Assembly (NCBI RefSeq): GCF_003885045.1
Contig: NZ_RHJS01000002.1
Location: 2,108,001 to 2,172,000 of the forward strand
Length of the DNA stretch: 64,000 nucleotides
Reading direction: 5' to 3'
Source of the DNA: Schaedlerella arabinosiphila
Lineage (GTDB): Bacteria > Bacillota > Clostridia > Lachnospirales > Lachnospiraceae
Below, piece after piece: positions 57,099 through 64,000 of the stretch; position 1 is the first letter of the stretch, and the number at the start of each line of letters is the position of its first letter. Under the pieces are notes generated by a model. It worked only from the letters and a program-made list of their open reading frames with translations, was not told the DNA's origin and searched no databases. A program made the translations under genes and the position numbers.

Positions 57099-59009
57099 TC
57101 ATTCTTTTTCCAGGTCTTCCAGCCACCCTGACGCCCAGGCGTCGCTTGGCATCCTCCAGTCCCCCCTGGGTGAGAGCGCCACCGTCCCCACCTTGGGACC
57201 GTCCGGCAGACAGGACCGCTTGAACTGCTGGCTGAAAAATCTCCGGCAGAAGGTCTCCAGCCATTTCCGGATCACAGCCCGTTCGTACTTTCCTGCAAAG
57301 GTCTGCCGCGCAAGCCTGTAGATCTTCCCCGGCTCATATCCGAAACGAACCATATAGTACAGGAAGAAGTCGTGCAGCTCATAGGGCCCCACCAGGTCTT
57401 CCGTCTTCTGCGCAATGTTCCCTTCCCTGGGCGGCAGAAGCTCCGGACTCACCGGCGTATCCAGGACATCATAGAGCACCATTTTAAGCTCCTCATCCCT
57501 GGCCGTATCCGCCGCATACTTCACCAGATGGCGCACCAGGGTCTTGGGCACGGAAGCGTTGACACCGTACATGGACATATGATCCCCGTTGTAGGTGGCC
57601 CACCCCAGCGCCAGCTCCGACATATCCCCGGTTCCGATGACCAGCCCTCCGTCCCGGTTGGCAAGATCCATCAGAACCTGGGTGCGCTCCCTGGCCTGGC
57701 TGTTCTCATAGGTCACGCTGTGATCTGCGGGGTCATGGCCGATATCCCGGAAATGCACGTTCACCGCCTCCCCGATGGGCACCTCCCGCAGCGTCGCCCC
57801 CAGCTTCACCGCCATCCGGCAGGCATTGTTGTACGTCCTGTCGGTGGTTCCAAAGCAGGGCATGGTGACCGCCAGAATCTCCTTCTTATCCCTTTCCAGT
57901 AGGTCAAAGGCCCTGGCCGCGACCAGAAGGGCCAGGGTGGAGTCCAGTCCTCCGGAGATTCCCACCACAGCGGTTTTTGCATGGGTATGCGCCAACCGCT
58001 TTTTCAGCCCCATGGCCTGGATCATCAGAATCTCCTCACAGCGCTTTGCCCGTACTCCATCATCCTGGGGTACAAAGGGCTGCCTGGGAAACTTCCGGGT
58101 CAGCTCTGTGTCCTCCACATCCAGACAGAAAGGCACCCTGAAAAGCGTCCTTTCCTCCGTTCCGCCGAAGGTGGTATTTTTCCTCCGTTCGCCGGAGAGC
58201 CTTCGAACGTCGATTTCCGAACAGATGATGTCATTCTCATACCGCTGCGCCTCCTCCAGGACAGCGCCGTTCTCCGCAATGATATTGTGTCCGCCGAACA
58301 CCAGGTCCGTGGTGGACTCCCCTTCCCCCGCATTTGCATACACGTATCCCGCGATCAGGCGGGCGGACTGCCCCCGGATCAGCTCCCTGCGGTAGACGTC
58401 CTTTCCGATGGTCTCATCGCTGGCGGAACAGTTTACGATCACCGTCGCCCCTTCCAGCGCCGCCTGGATGCTGGGCGGAACAGGGGACCACACGTCCTCG
58501 CAGATCTCCGCAGATACCACCAGTTCCTCCATATTCCGGCACGGAAACAAAAGCTGAGGCCCAAAGGGGATCTGCGCCCCCTCAAATTCGATCATCCTTG
58601 CAGTCCGCGGGCCCGGCGTAAACTGCCGCATCTCATAAAATTCTCCGTAATTGGGCAGGAATGTCTTCGTCGTAAAGCCCAGGATCTCTCCCCGGTTCAA
58701 AGCCGCCGCCACATTATAGAGCTTTCCCTCCACGCACAGCGGCAGGCCCACAAACACAAGCATGTCCTTTTCCTTCGTAAACTCCGCGATATGCAGCAGA
58801 GCCTGTCTCGCATTTCTCAAAAGTACATCCTGTGTAAACAGGTCGCCGCAGGTATATCCCGTGACGCACAATTCCGGAAATACCAGGATCTTCGCCCGGA
58901 GCTTTTCCGCCTCCAGGATACACTCACAGATTTTTTCCTGATTATACGCCGTATCGGCAACCCGGATGTCCGGCGTGGCCGCCGCCGTCTTCACAAACCC
59001 ATGTTTCAT
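57099..59009 (-). CDS. nadE: Glutamine-dependent NAD+ synthetase
   Basis: Last step of NAD synthesis: amidates nicotinate adenine dinucleotide, taking ammonia from glutamine through an internal tunnel. The 636-residue product has an N-terminal nitrilase-type glutaminase domain (1-290) with the triad Glu46 (FPEL), Lys115 (TKTFLPNYGEF) and Cys170 (SAEICEDVW). The synthetase domain (330-620) has the PP-loop SGGLDST (352-358) and GTGDMSELALGW. The two-domain form is found in many bacteria and eukaryotes, as opposed to ammonia-only NadE. Start is the ATG at 59009. The Hsp33 gene is 45 bp upstream on the same strand. Confidence 0.96.
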   Translation of the reverse strand: MKHGFVKTAAATPDIRVADTAYNQEKICECILEAEKLRAKILVFPELCVTGYTCGDLFTQDVLLRNARQALLHIAEFTKEKDMLVFVGLPLCVEGKLYNVAAALNRGEILGFTTKTFLPNYGEFYEMRQFTPGPRTARMIEFEGAQIPFGPQLLFPCRNMEELVVSAEICEDVWSPVPPSIQAALEGATVIVNCSASDETIGKDVYRRELIRGQSARLIAGYVYANAGEGESTTDLVFGGHNIIAENGAVLEEAQRYENDIICSEIDVRRLSGERRKNTTFGGTEERTLFRVPFCLDVEDTELTRKFPRQPFVPQDDGVRAKRCEEILMIQAMGLKKRLAHTHAKTAVVGISGGLDSTLALLVAARAFDLLERDKKEILAVTMPCFGTTDRTYNNACRMAVKLGATLREVPIGEAVNVHFRDIGHDPADHSVTYENSQARERTQVLMDLANRDGGLVIGTGDMSELALGWATYNGDHMSMYGVNASVPKTLVRHLVKYAADTARDEELKMVLYDVLDTPVSPELLPPREGNIAQKTEDLVGPYELHDFFLYYMVRFGYEPGKIYRLARQTFAGKYERAVIRKWLETFCRRFFSQQFKRSCLPDGPKVGTVALSPRGDWRMPSDAWASGWLEDLEKE

Positions 59010-59054
59010 TTTCTTCCACCCTTCCGTTCCATTTTTTTCATGCTATGCTTTACA

Positions 59055-59942
59055 CTACCCCAGTACTGCATTCTGTTTTTCCAGGATCTGCCCAAGCTTC
59101 TCCACCGAAAACGTATACGCCGTATTGCAGAAATGGCATTTCACTTCAATGGGCTTTCCATCCCGGATCATATCCTCAATCTCACTTTTCCCGATGCTGA
59201 TCAGCGCCTTCTCGATCCGCCCTTCGGAACAGTTGCAGGCAAATCCGGCAGGCATCGTATCCGTGATCTCCACCTCCATGCCGGAAAGCACCCCGGACAG
59301 CATTTCCTCCGGCGAATGCCCGCCGTCCAGCATATCCGTCACCGACCTCATGGCCCCAATGTTCTCCTCCAATTGCCTCAGCACCCGCTCCTCCACAAAG
59401 GGCATCACCTGTACAATAAAGCCCCCGGCGCAGCGTACCGTATTGTCCCGGTTCATCAAAACGCCCAGCCCCACCGACGAGGGAACCTGCTCCGAAGCCG
59501 CAAAATAATAGGTCAGGTCTTCCGCGATCTCTCCGGTCTGCAGAATCGTCTGCCCGGAATAGGGCTCTTTGAGTCCCATATCCTTGATCACGTTCAAAAT
59601 CCCCTGGCCCAGTGCGCCGCCCACATCCAGCTTTCCGTTTTTCGGCGGCAGCATCACCTCCGGATGGTTTACATAGCCCTTCACATGTCCCATGGCATCC
59701 GCCGTCACCGTCAGGCCGCCGATGGGCCCGCCGCATTTGATCTGCAGCGTCAGTACATCCTCCGGGTTCTTCATCATGCTTCCCATCAGCACGCCCCCTG
59801 TAAGCAGCCTGCCAAGGGCCGCCGTTGCCACAGGGCTGGTTTCGTGCCGTGTCCGCGCCTCCTCCGTCAGACCGGTAGTAACGGCCGCAAATGCACGGAT
59901 CTGTGCGTCCGCGGCCGTCGCCCTAACGATATAATCTTTCAT
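59055..59942 (-). CDS. hslO: Redox-regulated chaperone Hsp33
   Basis: A 295-residue holdase activated by oxidation. The four zinc-binding cysteines form C-x-C (236, 238; ACNC) and C-x2-C (269, 272; CHFC) in the C-terminal redox switch. The N-terminal core has RHETSPVATAALGRLLTGG and a GHVKGYVNHPEV segment. GGGAGG precedes the ATG at 59942; a longer frame overlaps the methyltransferase gene. The two genes are 13 bp apart. Confidence 0.96.
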   Translation of the reverse strand: MKDYIVRATAADAQIRAFAAVTTGLTEEARTRHETSPVATAALGRLLTGGVLMGSMMKNPEDVLTLQIKCGGPIGGLTVTADAMGHVKGYVNHPEVMLPPKNGKLDVGGALGQGILNVIKDMGLKEPYSGQTILQTGEIAEDLTYYFAASEQVPSSVGLGVLMNRDNTVRCAGGFIVQVMPFVEERVLRQLEENIGAMRSVTDMLDGGHSPEEMLSGVLSGMEVEITDTMPAGFACNCSEGRIEKALISIGKSEIEDMIRDGKPIEVKCHFCNTAYTFSVEKLGQILEKQNAVLG

Positions 59943-59955
59943 AGTCGTCCTCCCA

Positions 59956-60765
59956 TCACATATGCTCTGTTGTCTTTCCCCGCTCCCGCGCCGCCGCATA
60001 GATCCGTTCGCTTGCACCATGGGGTTCCCCCTTTGTATCCGCATCCCATGCGCCAAGAAACTCCATCCCGGCATGCTGAAGCGCCGCCTGGATCTCCTCC
60101 AGCGTATATCCCTTTTGGTAATGGGTCTCCTGAAACCGCCAGAAAGGCCCGTCCCCGGACAGAGATTCCCCCTGCCCCGACGGGCCGCCCTCTGCTCCCC
60201 TGCGGATGAACAGCGTCAGGCCGTACTCATTGATCCTCTCCTCTTCATCGTAAAAGTTGTCCCATATAAAGGCGCAGTCCTCCCGATCCTCGGCAATGGT
60301 ACGGTCTCCCAGGATTTCCCGGTACTTGTAGTCCGTATTAAAATCAAAAAGAAAGATGCCCCCCGGATCCAGATAATTGTTGACCAGGGCGAACATCTGG
60401 CAAAGCTCCTGCTCCTCCAGAATATAGTTGACGGAATCGCAGACACTGACCACAGCCCGCACCGTGCCGTACAGCTCAAACTCCCGCATGTCCTGCAGAA
60501 GATAGAGGATCTCATGGCCGGACGCCTCCCGCTTTTCCATCGCCGCGTCCAGCATCTCCTCCGAACAGTCCACGCCGATCATGTCATACCCGTATCCCGC
60601 CAGTAGCTCCGTCATAGTGCCTGTCCCGCATCCAAGCTCTAAGACCAGGCCGTCCCTAATCCCGTATCCCTCCAGCAGTTCCCGCACATATTCTGCCCAT
60701 TCTGCATATGGTACATTGTCCATAAACCGGTCATAAACCGCCGCAAACCCTGTATATGCCTCCAA
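59956..60765 (-). CDS. SAM-dependent methyltransferase
   Basis: A 269-residue class I methyltransferase. The N-terminus FAAVYDRFMDNVPYAEWAEY is typical of the Methyltransf_25/11 group in Firmicutes; motif I is VLELGCGTG and the post-I acidic residue is in GVDCSEEML. CDSVNYIL and GGIFLFDFNT follow as motifs IV and VI. A Gly/Ser-rich insert (about 190-205) looks disordered. The probable start is TTG at 60765 with AGGGGG upstream. The substrate is unknown; position before hslO and nadE gives no strong hint. Confidence 0.87.
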   Translation of the reverse strand: MEAYTGFAAVYDRFMDNVPYAEWAEYVRELLEGYGIRDGLVLELGCGTGTMTELLAGYGYDMIGVDCSEEMLDAAMEKREASGHEILYLLQDMREFELYGTVRAVVSVCDSVNYILEEQELCQMFALVNNYLDPGGIFLFDFNTDYKYREILGDRTIAEDREDCAFIWDNFYDEEERINEYGLTLFIRRGAEGGPSGQGESLSGDGPFWRFQETHYQKGYTLEEIQAALQHAGMEFLGAWDADTKGEPHGASERIYAAARERGKTTEHM

Positions 60766-60798
60766 TTCCGATTCCCCCTGCCGTCTGTTTTTGACTGA

Positions 60799-62070
60799 TT
60801 ATAACTGCTCGCCGTACATGGCCCGGATCTGCTGCCGTATCCGCTGGCGCTCCCGCCTGGCCTTCTCCAGCATACGCTTCCGTTTTCTCCGGACGGCCAG
60901 AACCTTGAGGTAGACCACCAGCACGATATCCAGGGCAAAGAAAATAATCAGCGCAGTCTTCATGATATTCTTCATGGAATAGGTGGTCTTCATCAGATTT
61001 CGGACTCTCTCTGTGAGAGAGGGCTTCTCATCCTCTTCCTTCTGATCGCCCCCGCCTTCCTGCTCCCGGGCGGACGTTTCCTCTGCCTGTTCTTCCTCCT
61101 TCGGCTCCTCCTCCGCCTGTTCTTCTTCCTTCGGCTCCTCCTCCGTCTTCACCGCCGGAAAATTATACGGAACCATCGTTTTATAGACCGAAAAGGTCCG
61201 GCTTCCGTCCTCATGGTATACATTTACCACCGCGGCAAATACTCCCGGCTCCAGCTCACAGATGGATTCCGGCTCATCGACGGTGCCAGTCTCCAGGCCG
61301 AAGTCCATCTGCGGGCAGGATACCAGTTCCTTCCGTGAGATGGAATAGACATTCAGGAAATCACCGATCCCCAGCCCCAGCGTCAGAGGGAAATTGATGA
61401 TATAGTCCCCGCTGACACACAGATCCTGAAAATTATTTCCCTTGGAAGAGCCCTCATATTTTCCCAGATCCTCTGTCACCTGGAACTGGCTGTCCAGAAT
61501 CTTGAAGCTGTATCCCCCGTCCACATTCGTCTGGATGATATACCGATCCAGCGCCTCATCATAGCCGATCCCCAGGATATTATAATCGTCCGCAATCTTT
61601 ACCTTCTTCTTGAAGGACAGCGTATCCGCGTCTATGAGGAAGATACACCCTCTGTTCTCCGGGTTCAGATGGGTATACAAAGCCACCGCAATCTCCCGGG
61701 TATTCGGATTGTAAGCCATCCCGTTGCCGTGCTCATAATTCCGTTCCACCACCCGCTTTGCCTGCGTATACTTCTCCACTCGTTTTCCATGGGCATCCGT
61801 GTCATTCCTGTAATATGCCTTGATGATATCCGACCGATCCGCAGTGTCGTCATAATTCTCGATCAGGATGATATAATCATCCGTCACGCACATCGACTGC
61901 ACCACCCCTTTCGGAGACTCAATATCGCCTTCTATGATCTTTTCCCATGTAACTCCCTCAAACGCATCGTCTGATGCAATCTCCGCATGGACTTCCAGCG
62001 GCTCCCAAATCCAGATGCACCAAAATAAAACAATACCAATGAGACCAGTGACGAGCACTTCCCATTTCAT
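60799..62070 (-). CDS. Membrane-anchored extracytoplasmic protein with acidic repeats, unknown
   Basis: A 423-residue protein with an N-terminal signal-anchor (about 5-28), an outer domain (30-300) that reads like a beta-propeller (YDEALDRYIIQTNVDGGYSFKIL in parts; NPNTREIAVALYTHL; IFLIDADTLSF), an acidic linker with two EEEPKEEEQA units (about 305-335, encoded by a DNA repeat), a second membrane helix (about 372-392) and a basic cytoplasmic tail rich in Arg. The layout suggests a surface sensor or adhesion protein tied to the cytosol. It is alone between ilvE and the methyltransferase gene. I do not recognise a named family. Confidence 0.75.
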   Translation of the reverse strand: MKWEVLVTGLIGIVLFWCIWIWEPLEVHAEIASDDAFEGVTWEKIIEGDIESPKGVVQSMCVTDDYIILIENYDDTADRSDIIKAYYRNDTDAHGKRVEKYTQAKRVVERNYEHGNGMAYNPNTREIAVALYTHLNPENRGCIFLIDADTLSFKKKVKIADDYNILGIGYDEALDRYIIQTNVDGGYSFKILDSQFQVTEDLGKYEGSSKGNNFQDLCVSGDYIINFPLTLGLGIGDFLNVYSISRKELVSCPQMDFGLETGTVDEPESICELEPGVFAAVVNVYHEDGSRTFSVYKTMVPYNFPAVKTEEEPKEEEQAEEEPKEEEQAEETSAREQEGGGDQKEEDEKPSLTERVRNLMKTTYSMKNIMKTALIIFFALDIVLVVYLKVLAVRRKRKRMLEKARRERQRIRQQIRAMYGEQL

Positions 62071-62190
62071 TCAACATACTCCCTTAGCTGTGCCGCGCTC
62101 ACCCGCGCGTCCTCTTTCTGCATACGATGGTATTCAAAATTTCCCTTGCTCTATCATAGCATTCTGCCAAATCATTGTAAACAGGTTTAT

Positions 62191-62222
62191 AAAAAAGATG
62201 CCAACTTTTCGAAGCCGGCATC
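62191..62222 (-). terminator. Terminator of ilvE
   Basis: On minus, GATGCC...GGCATC with a 20-nt inner part, followed by TTTTTT. Confidence 0.8.
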
Positions 62223-62243
62223 CCATAATTTTCCATTATTTGG

Positions 62244-63275
62244 TTACATTGATTCGATAACATGTATCCAGCCCTTCGGAGCTTCGATCTGTCCCATCTG
62301 AATACCGGTCAGCGTCTCGTACAGCTTCCGGGTCGTTTCGCCCATCTGCTCCATACCGCTGGGGAAGCAGATCTCCTGCCCGTGATCCACGATCTTTCCC
62401 ACCGGGGAGATCACCGCCGCGGTTCCGCAGAGCCCGCATTCCGCAAAATCTTTCAATTCATCCAGGTACACGTCCCTCTCTTCCACTTCCAGCCCCAGGT
62501 AATGCTCTGCTACATACATCAGAGAACGCCTGGTGATGGACGGAAGGATCGTCTCGGAATGGGGCGTCACCACTTTCCCCTCCTTTGTCACAAAAAGGAA
62601 ATTGGCCCCGCCGGTCTCCTCCACCTTGGTCCTTGTGGCCGAATCCGGGTACAGGTTCTCGTCAAACCCGTTGGCATGGGCGGACACGATGGCATGAAGG
62701 CTCATGGCATAATTCAGTCCCGCCTTGATGTGTCCGGTTCCCCGGGGCGCGGCCCGGTCAAAATCCGACACGCAGATGGTCAGCGGTTTTACCCCACCCT
62801 TAAAATACGGGCCTACCGGGGTCGTAAAGATACGGAACTGATACTCGTCCGCAGGCTTTACGCCGATAACCGGGTTGATGCCGAACATATAGGGACGGAT
62901 ATATAAGCTGGCCCCGGAACCATAGGGCGGCACATACCCTGCATTTGCCCGGACAGTCTGGGTCACCGCGTCCACAAACCGGCCCGCGTCAAATTGGGGC
63001 ATCTCCATCCTGGCCGCGGAATCCATCATACGCTGGCCGTTCAGATCCGGCCGGAAGGTCACGATCCGCCCGTCCTCAGTGGTATAGGCTTTCAGACCTT
63101 CAAAGATGGTCTGGGCGTACTGCAGAACGCCCGCGCATTCGTTCATGGTGATGTCCGCGTCCTCAATGAGAGCTCCCTCGTCCCATGCACCGTCTTTATA
63201 ATTGGAAACATACCGCTTATCCGTTTTTATATAGGCAAAGCCCAGATTTTCCCAGTCAATATTCTTTTTCTCCAT
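62244..63275 (-). CDS. ilvE: Branched-chain amino acid aminotransferase
   Basis: PLP enzyme for the last step of Leu, Ile and Val synthesis and the first of their breakdown. The 343-residue product belongs to the longer class (BCAT II) with YIKTDKRYVSNYKDGAWDEG at the N-terminus, QTIFEGLKAY, RPYMFGINPVIGV, and the PLP lysine Lys184 in GHIKAGLNYA. The C-terminal part has GTAAVISPVGKI. GGAGGAG precedes the ATG at 63275; the upstream open frame contains the promoter and is not coding. Confidence 0.96.
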   Translation of the reverse strand: MEKKNIDWENLGFAYIKTDKRYVSNYKDGAWDEGALIEDADITMNECAGVLQYAQTIFEGLKAYTTEDGRIVTFRPDLNGQRMMDSAARMEMPQFDAGRFVDAVTQTVRANAGYVPPYGSGASLYIRPYMFGINPVIGVKPADEYQFRIFTTPVGPYFKGGVKPLTICVSDFDRAAPRGTGHIKAGLNYAMSLHAIVSAHANGFDENLYPDSATRTKVEETGGANFLFVTKEGKVVTPHSETILPSITRRSLMYVAEHYLGLEVEERDVYLDELKDFAECGLCGTAAVISPVGKIVDHGQEICFPSGMEQMGETTRKLYETLTGIQMGQIEAPKGWIHVIESM

Positions 63276-63321
63276 CCGTATCTCCTCCATTCCACTGTGG
63301 TCATGCTGATTAACAGTATTT

Positions 63322-63350
63322 ATTATAATACCATCCCGGATAAAATTCAA
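63322..63350 (-). promoter_or_regulatory. ilvE promoter
   Basis: On minus, TTGAAT (63350-63345), 17-bp spacer, TATAAT (63327-63322), 47 bases before the ilvE ATG, so ilvE can be transcribed apart from ilvN. Confidence 0.85.
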
Positions 63351-63406
63351 GAGTGCGCTCTGTTTTTTTTGATTCATTGATACTGCTCACAGCCATATAA
63401 AAAGAG

Positions 63407-63435
63407 TCATTTCCGGCTCAAAGCCGTCATTTTTA
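63407..63435 (-). terminator. Weak terminator between ilvN and ilvE
   Basis: On minus, CGGCT-ttg-AGCCG just after the ilvN stop, followed after 10 bases by TTTTT. The stem is short; partial read-through into ilvE is possible. Confidence 0.5.
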
Positions 63436-63942
63436 CCGCTCCATCATACTGATGGATTCGATTCCTACGCTTCCCCCTCTGACCACTTCAATATTTTTAA
63501 ACTCCTCTTTGAGAAGCTTCACCACCGCGTCATTCTTGGTGGCCGTCTGCACAAATTCCAGCAGCAGGCTGTCTTTCCCGTAATCGATCACCCTTGCCTT
63601 GAATGTATCCGCGATCTGGAACAGCTCCGCCTTGTCGTCCCTGGTGCACTTTTTCACTTTGACATAGAGGATCTCCTTCATCCGCACGAAAACATCTGTA
63701 AAATCAATGACCTTGATGACTTCCACCATCCGGTTAAGCTGCTTTTTGATCTGCTCAAAGGTCTCGTCATCGCTGACCGTGGCAATGGTCATCCTGGACA
63801 CCGTGGGATCTTCCGTGGTTCCTACCGTCAGGCTGTCCAGGTTATAGGATTTTCCGGAAAACAGCCCGGAGATCTTAGACAGAACACCTACCTGATTTTC
63901 CACGTACAACGAAATCCATCTCTTTTTGATACTATTATCCAT
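63433..63942 (-). CDS. ilvN: Acetolactate synthase small (regulatory) subunit
   Basis: A 169-residue regulatory subunit that gives valine feedback control to the catalytic IlvB subunit in branched-chain amino acid synthesis. The N-terminal ACT domain (about 10-85) has ISLYVENQVGVLSKISGLFS and YNLDSLTVG; the C-terminal domain has the IDYGKDSLLLEFVQ stretch. Length is normal. The ATG at 63942 keeps the family start MDNSIKKRWISL; an ATG seven codons upstream is also open. ilvB is not in the window; the 58 bp to the right edge show no gene start. Confidence 0.95.
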   Translation of the reverse strand: MDNSIKKRWISLYVENQVGVLSKISGLFSGKSYNLDSLTVGTTEDPTVSRMTIATVSDDETFEQIKKQLNRMVEVIKVIDFTDVFVRMKEILYVKVKKCTRDDKAELFQIADTFKARVIDYGKDSLLLEFVQTATKNDAVVKLLKEEFKNIEVVRGGSVGIESISMMER

Positions 63943-64000
63943 ATCTGTCCTCGCTCCTCTCATCTAAAACGGACGCGCCGCCCGACAGCCTTACGGCCGC

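Noticed and set aside
57981-60209. A 742-codon plus-strand open frame across the nadE-hslO-methyltransferase region
   Set aside because: It is antisense to well-conserved genes with clear motifs, is rich in His/Arg/Pro/Leu as expected of a complementary frame, and has no recognisable domain.
1-64000. CRISPR arrays, tRNA or rRNA genes, insertion sequences, prophage
   Set aside because: No regularly spaced repeats, cloverleaf ends, transposase motifs or phage structural genes were recognised on either strand.

Overview
The window looks like a chromosomal segment of a spore-forming Gram-positive bacterium of class Clostridia, most like Lachnospiraceae. The evidence is a full spoIIIAA-AH cluster, a T-box leader on leuS, an HrcA-type CIRCE element, LexA/DinR-like boxes, a GHKL/LytTR two-component pair and many families common in that group. 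The genus cannot be named from sequence reading alone. Most genes lie on the minus strand; only six sit on plus. By eye the core is moderately GC-rich, with two AT-rich patches near 20.4-21.3 kb and 23.1-27.0 kb that look acquired.

Layout. 0-7 kb: end-truncated DUF1461 membrane protein, pyruvate kinase, a repeat-rich lipoprotein, an SGNH/AlgX-like plus MBOAT (AlgI-like) O-acylation pair, and a rhomboid-fold membrane protein. 7-13 kb: a stand-alone 1445-residue acyl-CoA dehydratase activase-like protein on plus, greA, and an Hsp20 gene under CIRCE control. 13-19.3 kb: an unidentified secreted-or-cytosolic small protein, a PD-(D/E)XK nuclease/DinG-type helicase fusion, and a tightly overlapped nfeD - SPFH - LytTR regulator - GHKL kinase operon. 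19.5-23 kb: the radical-SAM/DUF4130 presumed DNA-repair pair (TIGR03916/TIGR03915), split by an AbiE-like toxin-antitoxin remnant; the radical-SAM promoter is bracketed by two LexA-like boxes. 23-27 kb: AT-rich accessory block (DUF3267 metalloprotease-like protein, MerR regulator with ABC exporter, methyltransferase). 27-36.9 kb: leuS with T-box, ZIP metal transporter, DUF3793, a small P-loop protein, a large unknown membrane protein, and trkH-trkA.

36.9-46 kb is the conserved Clostridia/Bacillus cluster recN-argR-nadK-tlyA-dxs-ispA-xseB-xseA-nusB-asp23 (read from its end). 46-53.3 kb holds prfC and spoIIIAH-AA, the forespore-mother cell channel. 53.4-64 kb: a PcsB-like coiled-coil secreted protein, pnp with a structured leader, glutamine-dependent NAD synthetase, Hsp33, a methyltransferase, an unknown membrane-anchored protein, ilvE and ilvN.

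Main points of interest: (1) SOS-like control of the radical-SAM/DUF4130 pair and its interruption by an abiE module; (2) a family of structured intergenic repeats with several copies in this window; (3) a duplicated double-hairpin inside the spoIIIA operon between AE and AF; (4) possible RNA switches ahead of prfC and pnp; (5) a membrane-microdomain (SPFH/NfeD) operon that includes its own two-component system. No rRNA, tRNA, CRISPR array, prophage or insertion sequence was recognised. All calls are from reading the sequence; no database search was run.
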